64,000 bases of DNA, from NCBI RefSeq assembly GCF_001039355.2, contig NW_019775591.1:734666-798665 (forward strand), written 5' to 3'. Under the pieces are notes generated by a model. The model searched no databases. It was not told the origin of the DNA and was given only the letters and a program-made list of their open reading frames with translations. Source of the stretch: Lingula anatina (lineage: Eukaryota > Brachiopoda > Lingulata > Lingulida > Lingulidae). Numbering within the stretch: position 1 is the stretch's first letter; each line of letters opens with the position of its first letter. This document shows positions 24,301 through 33,965 of this stretch, piece after piece. The translations under genes and the position numbers were made by a program.

Positions 24301-27300
24301 GGGTCTGGAAAGGAATTAAATAGCAACTTTAAAAATTATTTTTTAGTAATATTAAAGAGATACAGAAGCCCAGCTCTGCAAGTCTCAACCTTTTAAACAT
24401 GTTAAATGGCTATGGACTACTTAAAGAGTTTTTTTTTTTTAATATTGAAATATCTGCAGTGAGAAGTACATTCTAATGATATTTTTAAAAAATGGGTATG
24501 TTTAAAAACTTAACATTTTAATTACTGGTACAAGATAATCTTTATAACTTTATTATTCCTTCTTTAATGCTTACCTTACAATGGCAAACCCATTTCTAAC
24601 CTGAAATAAATAAACTTCATAAACAGACATACACAAACAATACCATCTATAAATATATATGCAATGTCATCAATTTTTCCATATAATCTATACATGTCTT
24701 TAAAATAATATTCGGACCTCTACACGATGAATCAAACACCCCATTTCCATAGATTAGATCGACCTACTTTAGATCGACCTAACTCCCTGGGGGTTCACGC
24801 TAAATAGCTGTCAGCCGGGCGGACACGAAAGTTAATTACCTCCTTACAGCTTGTAGTAGGCGGGACGGACATTTAAGTCGGATTATCTGAAAGTAATCTA
24901 GTGAGACTCCCCGCGGGGATAGATCGATCTAAAACCTATGGGAATAGAGCCAAAGTTAACATGTCTATAACAATATGTGTAAACTGACCTTTTCTTGCAA
25001 GATCTGTTCTGTCATTTCTATGGTACTGCCTAGAGAAAGCTGTGCACATTCAAATGTTTTCTGAAAATTGGCAATAAGAACTAATCATTCTCTTTTTTTA
25101 TTTCTATCAAATATATTCTCAAATGATAAAAGACTATACTATTTAACCATTATTATAATCATTAATTTAATAATTCAGTTAAAAATTACTAACAAGTACA
25201 GACCCAAAACAATTTATAATGAATTTGTCCATTATTATACCTTTATTAAATAAAGTTAAAATCAAATCAAAACATTTTTGAAACAAATTTACAATAAAAA
25301 TCTAAATAATTATGCAAGCAAAAGCTGCAAGGTATGATAAAAAGCAAGGGAAAATACAAAATTAAAAGTACATAAATTCATTTTTATCTAACTCAATTTT
25401 GTTAAAAACGGAACAGCACAAATTAATCCTAAGTAATTGGTTATTATAATTTAACTTTGTTTAAGTTAGTCACATTAAAGCACTAACTACGTGGAAGCCA
25501 TGCAGGTGCTTGCTTGCACAATGAAAAGCTATTATAACAGCACTTTATTGTAATTTACAGTGCTGATTTGGCCATTATTCTTTTTAATTCTCAGATATCT
25601 TGTTTTCCATTCAAAAGTTTTTTTTCTTTTTTTAAATAATTCAAGATACAGTTGTTGTGCACCTACGCTGTTGAAGTAAATGGAGTCATATTTCCCTGAG
25701 AGGTCTTGGAGTGTCTGGACCCCCCTTGGTAAGAAGTGTTCAGGGAGATGCCCTTTCTCTGAAGTCATTTTAGGCTACAAATGATCACAGATTGTCAAAA
25801 TAAGTGGAGGAATGGTTTTCTGGTGAGGAAAAATCATCTGGTGAAGTTTAATGGTAAAATATCTTAGTTTAGAAGCTAGTGGAATTGAGATGTTGTTTGT
25901 GCGAGTGCTAATGTGGACATTGGTGCTGGGGTTTAATACTGCTGCCAGAAACATTACAAATCCACAGGACTTCCCGTCATTTTCAACAAATAATGCCATC
26001 AAGGATTTCTTTAACTTTTGCCATAATAACAGCTAGGTGACCAAGATACAAAAACGTGCACACATATATTCATAGCTACAACTATTAGCAACAAAAAAAG
26101 GAAGCAAATGGACAAAAAGAAATAAATAAAATACATTGATATCTTACATAAGGAGGCAAAACACAAAGCAAATTAAATACGTAGGATAAGCTAACAGTAT
26201 TGAAAAAAAAAAATTCTGTAACATTCAGAAATTGAACAGAAGCTAGCAGTCTTTGTTTTTTAAGATAAATAAAAGTTGAAATAAGTTTGGTTTTTGCAGA
26301 AATCACACTCAGCACTGTATACTAAGAGAGAGCACACACTTTGCCAGAAAAAAATACTTTTCCCAGGAAAATATTTTGTTGTGTACATACACTGTTAAAA
26401 TAAATGCCATGATATTTTTCTGACAGGTCTTGAAGAGGCTGGATCTCACTAAGGAACTGAGAGTCCTTCAAAAGCTTCAGGTATTCTGGACTATGCTGAC
26501 TTAGAGCAGCTTCATCAACAGACTTTTTGGGCTACAAAATGAAATATTCATAAAAATCAAAAGTTCACAGTAATTCAAAAGCAAGACTTGTCTGATACGA
26601 AATAAAGAATATAAATTAATATAAATATGAATATAATATTGATTTCAATGCTGAAATAACCAAAATCACTTTAATGAAATCACAAAAATGTGTGTGCACC
26701 TCTTAATTGTTTTTGTTTTAAAATTCCTTATTAAAATATGTCAAGTCAACCGGCATATAAATTCTTTGAATGTCACCAATGATTGAGCAATGAGTTTCTA
26801 AAATTAAACTGCCTCAATCTGATTTGCTGTCTTCCTCTGGGTGGAAATCAGGATATGAGAGAAAACCCAATAACTTTCAAGTCGGACACATTAAAGCCTT
26901 GGTAAGGATAGGCAACTCAGAACACTATAAAATTACCTTCACTGAACAAGACTGTCCCCCTTTTCTTATTTGCTAAGTTACCAATCATGCTCAAAAAATC
27001 TAAGGCAAGAATTTGAGCTTATTTTGACCAATCATGTTCCGAAGTTTAAGGCAAGAATTTGAGCTCATTTTGAAACAATCAGTAATATTTGTAATGGCTA
27101 TAATTCCCCCTCCCAATCATGTTAATTAAGCTCAGGGAGATGGGGGATTTTGCATGTTGTCATGGTAACAGTGAGGCTCATCAGCTTTGTTGATTTGCCA
27201 ATACTAAGATTCCAAGTTTTGTTGTCCTAGCAGCACTTAATATTCACCACTTTTTTTGTTTTAATGGAACAATTAATCTCCAGGAATATAAAAATGAGTA

Positions 27301-30300
27301 TTCTGGACATGCATATAAATGGATTTTTTTCATACTGCAGTATGTCATTTTGACCTCAAATGACCTTCACCTTAAAAATTGGCCATGACCCCAGCTCAGG
27401 CAAAGATAAATCACTTATATATCCTTACATTTCTGAAATCCCAACATTAAGACAAAAAAATGTGGCATTTTGGCCAAAATTATATAACTCAGTCATGTTT
27501 TGGACATAATATGATATCAGCACTGCATTTCTTTCACCTACAGGGTCCTAAACAAATAGAAATTGATGATTAAACTGCAAATTAAATGCTACAAAATCAT
27601 GCAACCACTAGGGGAGATATCCTACACTCCTACTCTAAGCACCTGTCTGAAAAACAAACAATACAAACAAACACTCATCAAAAGGATAAACATGAAAGTC
27701 ATGCTGCACTATATGTTAGAACCCATTCAGAATAGAAGAACCGAGGCCGTCCTTGCAGGGGTCTAGCACATTAAATCTCTGAGCCGTGATTTAATCCTTT
27801 TAATGGCACGTGTGAAGGCAGGGAGACCATCAGCGGATTAATCAGTTCTTCTTTCATGTAGGGCCCACCATATTTGATCTGTTGCTCAGAAGATCCTCTG
27901 ATCTTCTATTCTTAATGGGCTCTTAGTCTACTAGTACTAATATGCAAGCAAATACAGAAAATACTGCACAGTGGTGATAAGTAAGAAAACTGAGCAGGCT
28001 CACTTGCAGGCTATTCAAATATTTTCCACAGGTCACCAGAGCATACTCAAATGTATTAAATATCAAAACTAGCAGACACAGCAAGGTTTGACTTATTTAG
28101 TTAGGTAAAAAGTGAAAATCCAGTTTTGATTCAGGCCTATATTGATCATTATCATATGTACCAATATGTCCCCTTTTTTCACCCAATAACAGCTGGTTTC
28201 TTGTTCTACTTTGTTTTCTCGTGTATCATGTAAGTACCAGTAGCTTTTGAGGAATAAGTTCACTACTGAATCAGATTAAATATTCATATCGGAACATTAA
28301 CATGTGGAGAAAATGTTAGAATAGCCTGTTCAAAATGCAAGAAAATTATATAAAATCTAAACAATCAGTGAGCAAGATGCCTACAGTACTATAATTTATC
28401 TTTTTTTTTTTTAATTTGCACAGGTAACAGTTTAAATACATGTATCCATTTAATACTGATCAATGGCAGCATCCATACTTACTTGGCAATACAATGACAT
28501 ATACAAGAACACATGTTGTTTTAAAACAGGTTAATGCTGAAGACCAGTTTTTTTTAATAAATAGGCAGCAAGGTGGAAATGTAAAAAGCTAAAACTAGGC
28601 TGACTTGGATAGAAACAAGACCAGCAGGGACAGCTAGGGTAAAAAGCAAGCTGTTAAAAAAAAACAGATGTGACAAGGCTAAGGCAGCATTACAAGGACT
28701 ATCCGTTAATATTAATGTGAAGAACATGTAATAATCAATGAAAATAGGAAAATTTTATCGATTAGTTATGTTCTCACAAATTGGTCAAATTTTTGGTTAA
28801 TTGGCCAAAACAAAGTGTGTTCTACAGTGACCTCTAGTGGGAACGTACATTATGAAACACAACATCATCATACAACGAACTGGAAAGCTCTCTTAACCCC
28901 TTAACATCCTGATCAGAGCAGGATTTAACATTAGCAACTAATTCTGGGTGATGCAGAGTTAAAATAGTGTCTTCACTTGCAGTCCGTGCCTGGAATCGAA
29001 CGGGAAAACACGCCAGTTGATCAAGGTTGTGAAGTCAAGATCATCACCGGGTCAAATTAATCATATTACATTCACATATCAGTGATTCAGGATTCACTTT
29101 AATTGCTCAAGTGGCTAGTATGGGCCAGTACACTTGCAAGCTTACAATGTATGTAAATATGCTGAAAAAAAAATAGATAATACTCCTGTGGACATGCAGT
29201 GTGATGCCACTTAATTAACTCCAACTCATTTTTTGTACTCATGATGAAATTATCAATAGGAATTACAATAACACATTTTAGCTTAACTGAAAATGACATT
29301 TGAAGACATGTCAGCCATACTAACTTGTTATGTCATTTATCAAACAACTGCCATAAACACATAATCTAAATTCACCTGAATCTCGTTACAACTGACCATT
29401 TTCAAATTTGTTTATATTTATCTGAATAAAACAATAAACAGGCTTACAAATATGATGAAAGTAAAACCATACTGTTTAAATAAATGTTCAAAAATGATAG
29501 CTATACCATTACTGTAATTCTGGTCATTCAACCAGTGTACAAAAGAAATTTATGCCCTTCTCTGAATATTTATGCCCTACTGGGTCAGCATTTATGCCCT
29601 ACTGGGTCTATACTTACCAATATGGGTACACATCTGGTGACCAGACCATACTGAAGACATCTTAAATAAGGCTCTGTTATCCTGTCAGGACATTCAGGGT
29701 GCAGGAGGTCCCACTCACACCTGTGCTGGGTCATGAAGTGATCATAGATCAACCCCGTACTATATGAAAAAGAGTTTGACACCGATAAAATATAAATTTA
29801 AAAAAAACAAAAAAAAAAACAAACATGTAATCATAAAATATACAGTAAAGTTGCCTTGTACATCTGATTCATTTCAGTTTTAAATTTTATCAATAAAATG
29901 GGTTTTAGGTAGTATTGTTTAATCAAAGATAAAATATTTATTTTGTATCATAACTATTTCCATTCAAGCCTGCAGCATATTTTTATACTCTTACTTATTA
30001 AAAATCAAAATATTAAAAAGGAAAGAAAAAAAAAAGTTGATAGTAGTTAGCTTGATTTTCTATCCTGACAAATTTTGAAATCTTGAAAATTAAAACCTGC
30101 ACAGGAGTGGTAGATAGTGTACTTTTCAGCAATAATTCATAATTACTGAGAAGGAACAACTTGTAACAAGTAAAGTCTAATATTTATTTGAAAATTTAAT
30201 CTTACCCCAGATTTGTTAATTTCATTGATTTCATGGACTGCAAATAAAGAAAGTTCAAAGAATTAATTATAAGTGAAAAACCATATAATTACACACAGAA

Positions 30301-32453
30301 AATTGTGTAAATAGCGTTCAGCTATAAAAGACAAACATGCTTTAAGTGTTATTTTCCCAATGACCCATAGCAATTATACATGTATGTTATTAACAATCAG
30401 TATCACCCCCACCCCCCCCTCCCCACCATACACACAAACCTCCTGAGCTAAATTTAAAATCAGTTATATTCAGAATACACTAATCAAGTGTATTAGAACT
30501 GCATGGACCAATTATAAAACTGGCAAAGATTACTAAGATAACATTAATTAGATTAATTTAGGAGCTTGGATGACACTTCATGTTTTCAAACATTCTTAAG
30601 TCACAGCTTCGGTCAATTCTGAACATGGCAAACATCATCAAGAAGTGTCAAAACAGCCATAACATACCAGGTCAGCCATCTTGTCCATGATCTGTATATT
30701 ATCTTGGTGGGGGTGCTGGCGGGTGTCTCGTCCTCTTCTCTTCAGTTCTTCCAGTGTGGGTCCCTTGGACTGCTTGCCTTTCTTCTTACCCGTACTAGCC
30801 GATTTCTGGGATCAATAAATTAATGTTTGTAGCAATATGCGTGAAAAAGCGTGAAATGATCGCATCAGAATTGCGAACACTTCATTTATATGTTCATATA
30901 ACCAATGGAAAAATCTGTCTACAGATAGCATGTGGTGTTTCTATTCTAATGAAAAAAAACAGCAACAATGAATTATGCAACATACAACAACATGTACCTG
31001 CATATGGTATGTATTTACCTAGTGCACACAAAACAGATGTACCCGGATCTTATCTGGAAAACCATCCCGCTATGACTTTTTACATGTATATATACATAAT
31101 TTAAAAAACTGTGTTTTATGATGGCAAACATTTTAGTTATTCTGTAAATTTGAACATGTCAAAGACTTGGTTTTTGTAAAATTTACTGAAGTCAGGGGCA
31201 GACATAAAAATGGAAGAAGCTGCAACTAATAAAGTCTGTTCAAATCTGAAGAGGTGAAATTTCTCACATAACTTAGTGGGTATATCAGGTCTGAAGGCAG
31301 AAATTTCATATGGGGCTTCTTTTTCTGAAAAAGTGAACTTTTAAACCCATCAGTCAATCAAAATTGAAAAACTGCAAAGACTTGAGAAGCCTGTCGTACA
31401 TATTAAATTTAATTCATAATTTGATAATTTAAAGCAGACCTTTTCCAGCTAAAAGGGTGGTTCTTTCAGGAAAAAAAAAGAGACAAAATGAAGAAGATTA
31501 ATACGTAAAGCATTTCTTGCCCTAGCTGATACCCAGGTACATTGCAGAGATAGTCTTGATATATACTCAATCTTTTACAAAATGTCCTTGAATTCCTACC
31601 TTTGGTTTAACTGACTGTGTCTTAACATTGGATGGGGTCTCATCACTCTTTGTCTGAAACAAACCCAACAATATGCCATAAACTACACATAGCACTGTGC
31701 CTAGATTATAAAGTCATATTATAAACAAATTAATTTGCACAGTGAAAGTCTAATGGTACATTCACAACAAGTAGATCCGTGGCCTAATTATCAGATCCGA
31801 GGACCAAATACGGCAGATGCCCCTTGAAAGCTTGCTGCATAGTTCCATAATAGACACTGTACAGATTCCCCACTGGTAAGATTTCAAGTCGGTAGGCCAT
31901 GCATGCTTGATCCACTGACCTGTTAGGCTGAGAATCAACTTCTGTTGTGAATGCTGCCTAAGTCTTCTATTGACTTCATAAATGAACCATATTAGTTGAC
32001 ATAATTCAGTGTCTATATGAACCAACTGCTCAGTTGCAGTGAATCAGGCAAACTTAACATCTTTACAGGCAACGAACTGCTACCTGTATGTCCATGTGTA
32101 TTGTAGAGGGATACATAAAATACAATATAACAATTAAGAGAATTAAGAATTGTCAAGCAATATGAATCTGAAAGCAAAATTGAAAGTTATAATATTCCCA
32201 TATATATCAGTATCAACCCTATATCAAACTAATCTGTCTAATCAGGTAAATTTGACAATAACAAGTAGGAACATGTTATCAGTACTGATCAGTGCATTAC
32301 CTGTGGTGCAGGGGCTGGGGCATCCCCTACACCCCCCTCGCAGGAATTTGGTGATGGATTTTCAGTCTGCACTAGTCCTGTGGCCTTGGGATCAGAGCTC
32401 GCTGAATCTGGCTCTGATGCTGGAGATCCTTTGTTTATGATCGGTGGATCCAT
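7277..32453 (-). CDS. HDAC6: Histone deacetylase 6, complete gene (34 coding exons)
   Basis: Cytoplasmic class IIb deacetylase acting on tubulin and other proteins and binding ubiquitin tails. I chained these exons in phase: 32301-32453, 31600-31653, 30668-30805, 30206-30237, 29618-29759, 26391-26531, 24989-25060, 24575-24600, 24200-24304, 23601-23669, 23055-23181, 22301-22366, one of 21583-21642 or 17910-17969, 17047-17136, 16653-16759, 16107-16232, 15628-15783, 15307-15360, 14798-14885, 14559-14599, 13803-13899, 13324-13395, 12793-12923, 12366-12434, 11875-12001, 11654-11719, 11320-11379, 10771-10860, 10225-10396, 9739-9846, 8791-8957, 8191-8343, 7860-7989, 7277-7342. About 1117 residues, close to vertebrate HDAC6. 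The start is an ATG directly after an acceptor-like TTTCAG, so a 5' UTR exon upstream is likely. The N-terminus has a basic KKKGKQSKG stretch. Oddities listed separately: duplicated exons, N gaps and a frameshift in the zinc finger. Confidence 0.92.
8400..8640. repeat. Dispersed repeat, copy 1 (family E)
   Basis: An HDAC6 intron segment sharing several blocks in the same order with 53325-53560, for example GACATACA(A/T)GAGT, GGCGCAG...ATATAA and a block near GGCA/CGTGAGAGTAAG. Divergence is high, so it is an old element. It has no coding content. Confidence 0.5.
9061..9450 (+). mobile_element. Non-LTR retrotransposon reverse-transcriptase fragment in an HDAC6 intron
   Basis: A plus-strand frame reads [35 protein letters not shown] and [17 protein letters not shown], typical of the N-terminal part of a LINE reverse transcriptase. 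It covers only the palm-proximal start of the domain, with no YxDD box. It is flanked by a perfect 20-bp direct repeat CACATGCACACACAAATGCT at 9041-9060 and 9452-9471, and an N at 9451 abuts the right copy. This fits an insertion with a target-site duplication whose remainder fell into an assembly gap. Confidence 0.8.
10225..15360 (-). CDS. HDAC6: HDAC6 deacetylase domain 2 exons
   Basis: This sub-feature of HDAC6 runs from TALVYDEVM (15307-15360) through [18 protein letters not shown] (12793-12923), [10 protein letters not shown] (12366-12434), [12 protein letters not shown] (11875-12001) and [11 protein letters not shown] (11320-11379) to [11 protein letters not shown] (10225-10396). Zinc ligands, the general-base His pair and the catalytic Tyr are all present. 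The family's CHS near the start of the domain reads CHK across junction 14559/13899. This is the domain that carries tubulin deacetylase activity in vertebrate HDAC6. Confidence 0.9.
11591..11624. repeat. (CTAT)n microsatellite
   Basis: About eight uninterrupted tetranucleotide units in the HDAC6 intron between exons 11320-11379 and 11654-11719. Confidence 0.9.
15409..15601. repeat. Fragments of MITE families A and C
   Basis: An HDAC6 intron segment between exons 15307-15360 and 15628-15783. Its first part (15409-15467) resembles one terminus of family A (GGGCCCATTCCCC...TAGATCAATC). Its last part (about 15541-15600) ends with the family C terminus (GTCAGAAATC...AATCTCATCCCTG). Confidence 0.5.
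16653..29759 (-). CDS. HDAC6: HDAC6 deacetylase domain 1 exons
   Basis: This sub-feature of HDAC6 runs from TGLIYDHFM (exon 29618-29759) to [11 protein letters not shown] (16653-16759). Catalytic motifs are visible in order: RPPGHHA (junction 24575/24304), the zinc-binding DWDVHHG (23601-23669), SIHRYEYG (23055-23181), the third zinc-ligand Asp in SSGFD or SSGYD (alternative exons 17910-17969 or 21583-21642), and the transition-state Tyr in EGGYC. All key residues expected of an active class II domain are present, so both tandem domains could be active. Exons 23601-21583 recur as a near-identical copy at 21262-19198. Confidence 0.9.
17748..17780. repeat. T21-G12 homopolymer tract
   Basis: A poly-T run followed directly by a poly-G run in an HDAC6 intron. 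It is a likely assembly-difficult site. Confidence 0.85.
17910..17969 (-). CDS. HDAC6: HDAC6 alternative exon 13 (SSGFD version)
   Basis: A 60-nt, phase 0-0 exon encoding [20 protein letters not shown], with acceptor CCTTTAG and donor GTATAA. It occupies the same place in the fold as exon 21583-21642 and carries the third zinc-ligand Asp. It joins in frame to GEMEVTP of exon 17047-17136, giving the usual GD-x-x-GEM motif, so this is the conventional version. It is probably mutually exclusive with 21583-21642. Confidence 0.85.
18275..18313. repeat. A38 run ending in an N
   Basis: A poly-A run of 38 bases followed by a single N at 18313. The sequence to the right is unlike the intron to the left, so this looks like a contig end and join. 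Confidence 0.85.
18314..19053 (+). other. Unexplained CpG-bearing segment with a possible first exon
   Basis: About 740 bp present only beside the left copy of the tandem duplication; the matching position of the right copy (left of 21439) holds different sequence. It is richer in CpG than the surrounding introns, resembling a promoter and 5' UTR. A plus-strand ATG at 18924 opens a short frame beginning [20 protein letters not shown], which continues past the duplication border only into HDAC6 intron sequence. I do not recognise this peptide. It could be the 5' end of an inserted gene or element, or a chimeric contig end. Confidence 0.4.
19320..19660. repeat. CACACCTAACACAATGT minisatellite, copy in the left duplicate
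   Basis: A variable array of roughly 35-bp units built on CACACCTAACACAATGT and ACTGTCACAC, in the intron after exon 19198-19257. The same array is at about 21705-22040 in the right duplicate. Short related stretches occur at about 16980-17040 (HDAC6) and 40800-40850 (copine). Confidence 0.7.
20335..20469. mobile_element. MITE family C, left-duplicate copy
   Basis: Inverted termini CAGGGATGAGACTTTCTG and (reverse complement) CAGGGATGAGATTTTTCTG enclose about 100 bp of non-coding sequence. The equivalent copy in the right duplicate is 22734-22866, so the insertion predates the split of the two copies. Confidence 0.65.
21583..21642 (-). CDS. HDAC6: HDAC6 alternative exon 13 (SSGYD version)
   Basis: A 60-nt, phase 0-0 exon encoding [20 protein letters not shown], with acceptor ATTACAG and donor GTACAG. 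It is homologous in position to 17910-17969 and to the domain 2 exon 11320-11379, all exactly 60 nt. The zinc-ligand Asp is kept, but GD after it becomes GC. A second copy, differing by one Val/Ile, is at 19198-19257; near-absence of amino-acid change between the copies argues it is a working exon. Confidence 0.8.
22734..22866. mobile_element. MITE family C, right-duplicate copy
   Basis: Same element as 20335-20469 at the equivalent position of the other duplicate, with a few substitutions and small indels. Confidence 0.65.
23945..24188. mobile_element. MITE family A copy
   Basis: Imperfect inverted termini GGCCCATTCCCACTGA and GGGCTTATTCTCAATGA (reverse complement) with inner TAGATCAATC and CTGAATGCAATC blocks. 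It lies between HDAC6 exons 23601-23669 and 24200-24304 and ends about a dozen bases from the latter's donor site. Confidence 0.65.
24740..24952. mobile_element. MITE family A-like copy
   Basis: Termini CCATTTCCATAGATTAGATC and (reverse complement) CTATTCCCATAGGTTTTAGA are imperfect inverted repeats. The interior has CpG-rich blocks (GGGCGGACACG, GGCGGGACGGAC) unlike the host intron. It lies in an HDAC6 intron. Confidence 0.6.
25667..25774 (-). pseudogene. Diverged duplicate of HDAC6 exon 6
   Basis: A 108-nt phase 0-0 exon candidate with acceptor TTTGTAG and donor GTAGGT. It encodes [16 protein letters not shown]... ending [15 protein letters not shown], clearly related to exon 26391-26531 (141 nt), which ends [15 protein letters not shown]. 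It is 33 nt shorter and lacks most of the helix after the HS-x-EYL motif. With an open frame and usable splice sites it could be an alternative exon; the internal loss suggests decay. Both readings remain open. Confidence 0.6.
26532..29617 (-). other. HDAC6: Large HDAC6 intron
   Basis: A 3.1-kb intron before exon 26391-26531. It holds two tandem copies of a roughly 50-bp unit ending GGCAAGAATTTGAGCT (about 26985-27080), a TIR element (27719-27923), and a possible tRNA-derived SINE trace near 28980-29045, where the minus strand reads GTTCGATTCC, a B-box-like match. The sequence TTTATGCCCTACTGGGTC is repeated just before 29618. No other coding sequence is seen. Confidence 0.5.
27719..27923. mobile_element. 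Short TIR element (family D)
   Basis: Inverted termini GAACCCATTCAGAATAGAAG and (reverse complement) GAGCCCATTAAGAATAGAAG bound a non-coding interior. A fragment sharing GGCAGGGAGACCATCAG and the following stretch occurs in a copine intron at about 40277-40380. Confidence 0.65.
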
Positions 32454-33169
32454 CTGAAACATATTTAAATGGGCAAATTATTTTAAGTCATAAGTGATTT
32501 TTGAATAGATCTTCCACTTGCACTGGCCCCCGAGACTAACTCTGCTGCCCCTTTGATCGGTTCATGAAGCTAAAAATCACATTTAATAAATTTATTGTTA
32601 CCAATGGCAGTTTACTCTTTATGTTGCCTCATTTTTCTATCTTAGACATTCTAGACGTGCACAACATGCGTAAAACGAAAGGAACTCGCTTCACTTTGAG
32701 GCATCGCTACACAAACATGAAAATGCATCCAACTTCATTCGTGTGGAGAACAAGAAAAGTTGAACTTCTCATTGAAGTTATTTCTCATTAAAATTATTTT
32801 TCACAGTGGATAGTAACAAATATAAAATACCTTTATTGCAAAATATCTCCAACCGGCTTACAAAGTGCGGAGTATTACATGGCAGCAAATAATAAATGAA
32901 AACAGAGCGGCTTTTCCGCTCTGATAACGTGATTTCGTCGATACGTGGCGCGCAAGCAAAAAGGCAAGAGGCGAGCAAACAATAGTTACGGGTTTGACAA
33001 GTTTTAAAAGTTATAATGTATATGTTAACTTATCCTGCAAAGCTACTAATCTTTCCAAATTCAGACCTTAAAAACTATTAAACATCTTAAATAAAAGTAC
33101 TAGACGTCAAAAGTTCCTTCAAAGTCAGGCCGCTTATAAAATAGTAAAAATACCGTAAACTGCATTAAA

Positions 33170-33424
33170 CAGGGGCCGACGGATCCAGAATTATTGAAAG
33201 AGGGGTCCGCGGATGAGAAGCCGTCCCTTCCCCTCCCCCCCTCCCCTTGGCGTGGGTTTGGTATTTTAGAGGGCGAATGGTGCCATTTGGTACAGTTTAG
33301 AATTATGATTCAGCTAGTCAAAATAAAAATTTCAAGAGGGGACCATTGATGTGATTTTTTTTTTCAGAAATTGAAGGGGGGGGGGGTCAGGACCCCCCTG
33401 ATGCCCCCTCTAAATCCGCCACTG
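33170..33424. mobile_element. MITE family B with 6-bp target duplication, copy 1
   Basis: Runs from CAGGGGCCGACGGATCCAG to the inverted terminus AAATCCGCCACTG and is flanked by ATTAAA on both sides (33164-33169 and 33425-33430). The interior has C and G runs and no coding frame. It is inverted relative to the copy at 33670-33965. Confidence 0.8.
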
Positions 33425-33669
33425 ATTAAATATGCTGTACTGCCTATCATTCTCCTCACGGCTATTTGAGAACGTAACATTGGATAGCAAACCATATTTT
33501 TTATCATTATTATTATATTTTCTAAAGTAAAAAAGTAAATTGGAATGAAACATAACGCAATGCATGGTTTAATCTTAAAATATAAGAGGGGGAGGGGAAG
33601 GAGAGAGCATTTACATAAATTGCAATACTATTTTTTCTTATTTTTCCCAAAGCAGCGTTCTTTATTATA

Positions 33670-33965
33670 CAGTGGCGGATTTAGAGAGGGGGGGGGGGAG
33701 GGGGGTTCCTGACCCCTCCCCCCCTTCGGTTTCTGAAAAATACATCGCACCAATATTCCCCTTTTGAAATTAGAATTTTGAAATTTTAGTTCTAAACCGT
33801 AGGCCTACAAAAGGGCACTGTTTGCTGTCCAAAACACAAAAAAATAAAAATATTTCGGGGCCCTTCAGCAGGCCACGAACCCCACGCCAAGGGAGCAATA
33901 GTCGGCTTCGCATCCGAGGCCTGTCGATCCGCCCCCCCCCTCAAATAATCCTGGATCCGCCCCTG
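33670..33965. mobile_element. MITE family B with 6-bp target duplication, copy 2
   Basis: Runs from CAGTGGCGGATTTAGAG to GGATCCGCCCCTG and is flanked by ATTATA on both sides (33664-33669 and 33966-33971). It is the reverse-orientation relative of 33170-33424, 245 bp away; together they could form a large hairpin. Confidence 0.8.

Noticed and set aside
28980-29045. tRNA gene
   Set aside because: Only a B-box-like GTTCGATTCC on the minus strand is seen; I could not form a cloverleaf or find a convincing A box, so at most a SINE trace.
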